Of a stretch of 39,521 bases of DNA, positions 37,764-39,521 are shown one piece after another. The notes under the pieces were generated by a model that saw nothing but the letters and a program-made list of their open reading frames with translations, had not been told where the DNA came from and did no database searches. A program made the translations under genes and the position numbers. Location: NCBI RefSeq assembly GCF_003857055.1, contig NZ_QGSZ01000156.1, forward strand, positions 1 through 39,521, written 5' to 3'. Numbering within the stretch: position 1 is the stretch's first letter; each line of letters opens with the position of its first letter. This DNA is from Micromonospora inaquosa. GTDB taxonomy: Bacteria; Actinomycetota; Actinomycetes; Mycobacteriales; Micromonosporaceae.

Positions 37764-38339
37764 ATGAGTCATGGTTCGGGATGCCCCAACTGCGGGCAGC
37801 TCAACAGCCGGCGACCGTTACCTGCCATCTACGCGGCTGGGATACGAGTGGCGCGGACCCGCACCACGTATGGCGCCCGCAGCTTCGTAGCGGTTGGGCG
37901 CAGCGTCACGGTGTCGGCGAGCACGTTGTCGCATCAGGTTCGACCGCCTGCGCAGCCGAGGTCGTCTCGGCTGCCGTGGGCGGTGTCCGCGGTGTGTGCG
38001 GTCCTGCTGTTCTTCCTCGCCTTCGGCGCCACAGCGGCCTCTGCGGACGAGAGGGCGGCAGCCGGCTTTGTTATGAGCTTGCTTGCGATGGTGGGTGTAC
38101 CTGCGACGGTGCTTGCTGTCGTTCGGGGCCGGCTAGAGCGTTCCCGGGGGCCTTACAGTCGCCGGGCGTCTGCGGTCTGGGGTGAAGGATCTCTCTGCCA
38201 AAGCTGCCTTCAGGTGCTACTGCCTGTGCCGGGTGCGGCAAAGGAGGCGGTTGTGCCGGTCGGTGGGTTGCATCGAGCGCTGGCGGAGATCGCGGCTGGG
38301 CGGTGGCCGCTTGCGCACCGGACCGCGGCACCGTCCTGA
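37764..38339 (+). CDS. Zinc-ribbon membrane protein of unknown function
   Basis: The 191-residue protein starts with a CPNCG knuckle (about 7-11) and has a CQSC pair near 144, so a split zinc ribbon is possible. Two hydrophobic helices lie at about 71-92 and 98-120, with a basic stretch between the second helix and the CQSC pair. The function is unknown. The ATG at 37764 puts CPNCG close to the N-terminus. It converges with the next gene, leaving only 3 bp between stops. Confidence 0.6.
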   Translation: MSHGSGCPNCGQLNSRRPLPAIYAAGIRVARTRTTYGARSFVAVGRSVTVSASTLSHQVRPPAQPRSSRLPWAVSAVCAVLLFFLAFGATAASADERAAAGFVMSLLAMVGVPATVLAVVRGRLERSRGPYSRRASAVWGEGSLCQSCLQVLLPVPGAAKEAVVPVGGLHRALAEIAAGRWPLAHRTAAPS

Positions 38340-38342
38340 CGC

Positions 38343-39179
38343 TCAGATGGCCCGGCTCCAGAGGTCGCGCAGCGGGGCCCATGTTGAACCTAGGCCCTCA
38401 GTCCAGTAGGCCAGGAAGACTCCGGCGATTGGCTTGTTGGCATCGCTCCACCAGATTGCTGCGATGCTTTGTCCGGCTTGCGGGCCGGAAGGAACCTTGT
38501 ATGCGTACTCGATGTAATAGGCGTCGTGCGAGCTGGTGCTGCGGGTAGTGGGTGGGGTGGCGCCGGGAGTGAGTCGTGGGGCGTTGGCGGCCTGGGCGGC
38601 GTATCTCGCCTGCGCGGCGTCTCGGTCGGCGATCGTGCGGTAGGAGATCCAGTAGGTGGTGACGATGCCGGCAGCGCAACGGGTGCGGCTCTGCTCTCCG
38701 GTGCCGGCCTGAGGGCCGCCGGTGCTGGTGTCGGCGATGCAATCGCTCACTTCGCCCAGCCAGGGGGCCGCGAACTCAGCAACCACCGGTGACAGGAACC
38801 GGCCCTTATTCACGACGGCTTGGCGCTGAGTAAAGAGATCGCCACGGGTTGTCGGATGCTCAGGATGAGCTGTGGCCGGAGTCTGCGGCTGCGGTGAACC
38901 GGTCCATAGCCCGCGACCCAGAGTGATGACAACAGCTACGAGAACCGCGAGGGCGGCGGCTACAGCAAGTACCGGCCGTCGCAACCCTCGCCTGGTTTCG
39001 GACTCGAGTGTCGCGTTTGCTGACGTGTGCGAGCGTGCGCTTGCTGCGGCGACGCCACCAATGCTATCGGCTCCTGGTGGAGGCGTCGGTGTCAGGGCTG
39101 GCGCCCGGCCAGGCGCGTCAGCCGGCACGTCATCCTGTGCTGTCGGCCAGATCGCCTGGTCCGGGCGCTGCTCTGTCAC
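38343..39179 (-). CDS. Single-pass membrane protein, unknown function
   Basis: The 278-residue protein has a Pro/Ala-rich cytoplasmic N-terminus (1-65), one transmembrane helix at about 70-90 (RPVLAVAAALAVLVAVVITLG), a Thr/Pro-rich linker, and an extracellular domain (110-278) with two Cys (SDCIADTSTGG and SRTRCAAGI) that may form a disulfide. The layout resembles extracellular parts of actinomycete receptor-like proteins, but no kinase or enzyme domain is present. GTG at 39177-39179 follows AGGAGGG (39187-39193 on the plus strand). It is 58 bp downstream of the LPXTG-protein gene and is likely co-transcribed with it. Confidence 0.65.
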   Translation of the reverse strand: MTEQRPDQAIWPTAQDDVPADAPGRAPALTPTPPPGADSIGGVAAASARSHTSANATLESETRRGLRRPVLAVAAALAVLVAVVITLGRGLWTGSPQPQTPATAHPEHPTTRGDLFTQRQAVVNKGRFLSPVVAEFAAPWLGEVSDCIADTSTGGPQAGTGEQSRTRCAAGIVTTYWISYRTIADRDAAQARYAAQAANAPRLTPGATPPTTRSTSSHDAYYIEYAYKVPSGPQAGQSIAAIWWSDANKPIAGVFLAYWTEGLGSTWAPLRDLWSRAI

Positions 39180-39237
39180 TGGTTACCCTCCTGAATCGCG
39201 TGGACGCTCGGATACGGAAGTTCGGTGTTCCCGGCGG

Positions 39238-39521
39238 TCAGTCGGTTCGTCGGCGACGACCGGCTGCGACCAAACCGATGCCGGCGACCAGGGCCGTTGC
39301 CCCGATTCCGACGATCGGGGCAACGGCCGAGCCCGTAACGGGCAGCGACGGACCAGACGGCCCGTCAGCGGAGTTCGTGTCTCTCCCCGGTTTGTCATAC
39401 CGCGCCGTCGAGTCTTCGCCGTCGGTCGGGCCCGTCGATGGCGCAGGAGAGCTGCGGGTCGGTTTGGGTGCCGGCGGCGACTTCGTTGGCGGCTTGCTCG
39501 GCTCGGGCCCGGGGGGTGGTG
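39238..39521 (-). CDS. LPXTG cell-wall-anchored protein, C-terminal part (5' end outside window)
   Basis: The reading runs off the right edge of the window and ends at the TGA at 39238-39240. The visible 94 residues are a Pro/Lys/Ser-rich wall-spanning stretch (about 60 residues), then LPVTG at 39331-39345, a hydrophobic helix (PIVGIGATALVAGIGLVAAG) and a basic tail RRRRTD. That is a complete sortase signal, so the protein is expected to be covalently linked to peptidoglycan. The ectodomain is not in the window, so the protein's role cannot be stated. It lies upstream of, and in the same direction as, the single-pass membrane protein gene. Confidence 0.85.
   Translation of the reverse strand, partial: PPPGPEPSKPPTKSPPAPKPTRSSPAPSTGPTDGEDSTARYDKPGRDTNSADGPSGPSLPVTGSAVAPIVGIGATALVAGIGLVAAGRRRRTD

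Noticed and set aside
39299..39321. Perfect 8-bp inverted repeat GCCCCGAT...ATCGGGGC
   Set aside because: It lies inside the coding sequence of the LPXTG protein membrane helix; coincidence is the simplest reading.
1..39521. CRISPR arrays, tRNA and rRNA genes
   Set aside because: No regularly spaced repeats, no tRNA T-loop/acceptor pattern and no rRNA-like sequence were seen on either strand by eye.

Overview
The window reads as a high-GC actinomycete chromosome segment, most likely Micromonosporaceae or a related filamentous family. The support is gene content: a conservon-like signalling set (sensor, Roadblock, GTPase), a SAV_2177/DUF574-type methyltransferase, DUF5954 and DUF6545 proteins, an LPXTG surface protein, frequent GTG/TTG starts and many 4-nt ATGA/GTGA gene overlaps. 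No tRNA, rRNA or CRISPR array was seen. Much of it looks accessory: the 3' end of an IS256-like transposase opens the window, a NAD+-dependent DNA ligase gene has lost its catalytic domain, and a Septu-like defence pair is present.

Layout. 1-130: transposase tail and putative IS end. 0.25-2.8 kb: DUF5954 protein, decayed sequence and the ligA remnant. 3.1-5.9 kb: HAD hydrolase, XRE/TPR regulator and CYTH protein. 6.1-8.5 kb: two-gene PtuA/PtuB-like (ATPase + HNH) defence module. 8.7-12.8 kb: minus-strand operon of HD hydrolase, APH-fold kinase-like protein, radical SAM/SPASM enzyme, thymidylate-kinase-like protein and EEP phosphatase, with three consecutive 4-nt overlaps. 12.8-13.9 kb: two unknown genes. 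14.2-27.6 kb: a long plus-strand array holding a conservon-like module without the DUF742 partner, a complete branched-chain-amino-acid-type ABC transporter (lipoprotein, two permeases, one fused double ATPase), three paralogous methyltransferases, two small proteins with recombinase-like zinc ribbons and two TPR segments. 27.8-29.1 kb: small winged-helix-like protein and a lipoprotein. 29.5-37.6 kb: a degenerate GGDEF/EAL membrane protein, an ImmA/IrrE-type peptidase joined to a DUF6545-like tail, then an XRE regulator, a PAP2-like protein, a second ImmA/IrrE-like peptidase, a seven-helix DUF6545 (MAB_1171c-like) membrane protein and a SAV_2177-type methyltransferase. 37.7-39.5 kb: zinc-ribbon membrane protein, a single-pass membrane protein and the C-terminus of an LPXTG protein.

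The best candidate for an undescribed system is the 14.2-27.6 kb array. Membrane sensing, a GTPase switch, solute import and methyl transfer are translationally coupled there, and several catalytic positions are altered: the sensor's expected His is Gln, the GTPase lacks the switch II Gln, and the third methyltransferase lacks its glycine-rich loop. The radical SAM/nucleotide-kinase operon is second, and the peptidase/DUF6545/methyltransferase module third. Two operator-like motif families read by eye suggest shared regulation: TTCCGACAA-N2-direct repeats at about 5.26 and 14.0 kb, and CCAC-N4-GTGG palindromes upstream of the XRE and peptidase genes at 33.4-33.5 and 34.8 kb. All family names come from motif recognition in the translated sequence, not from database searches.
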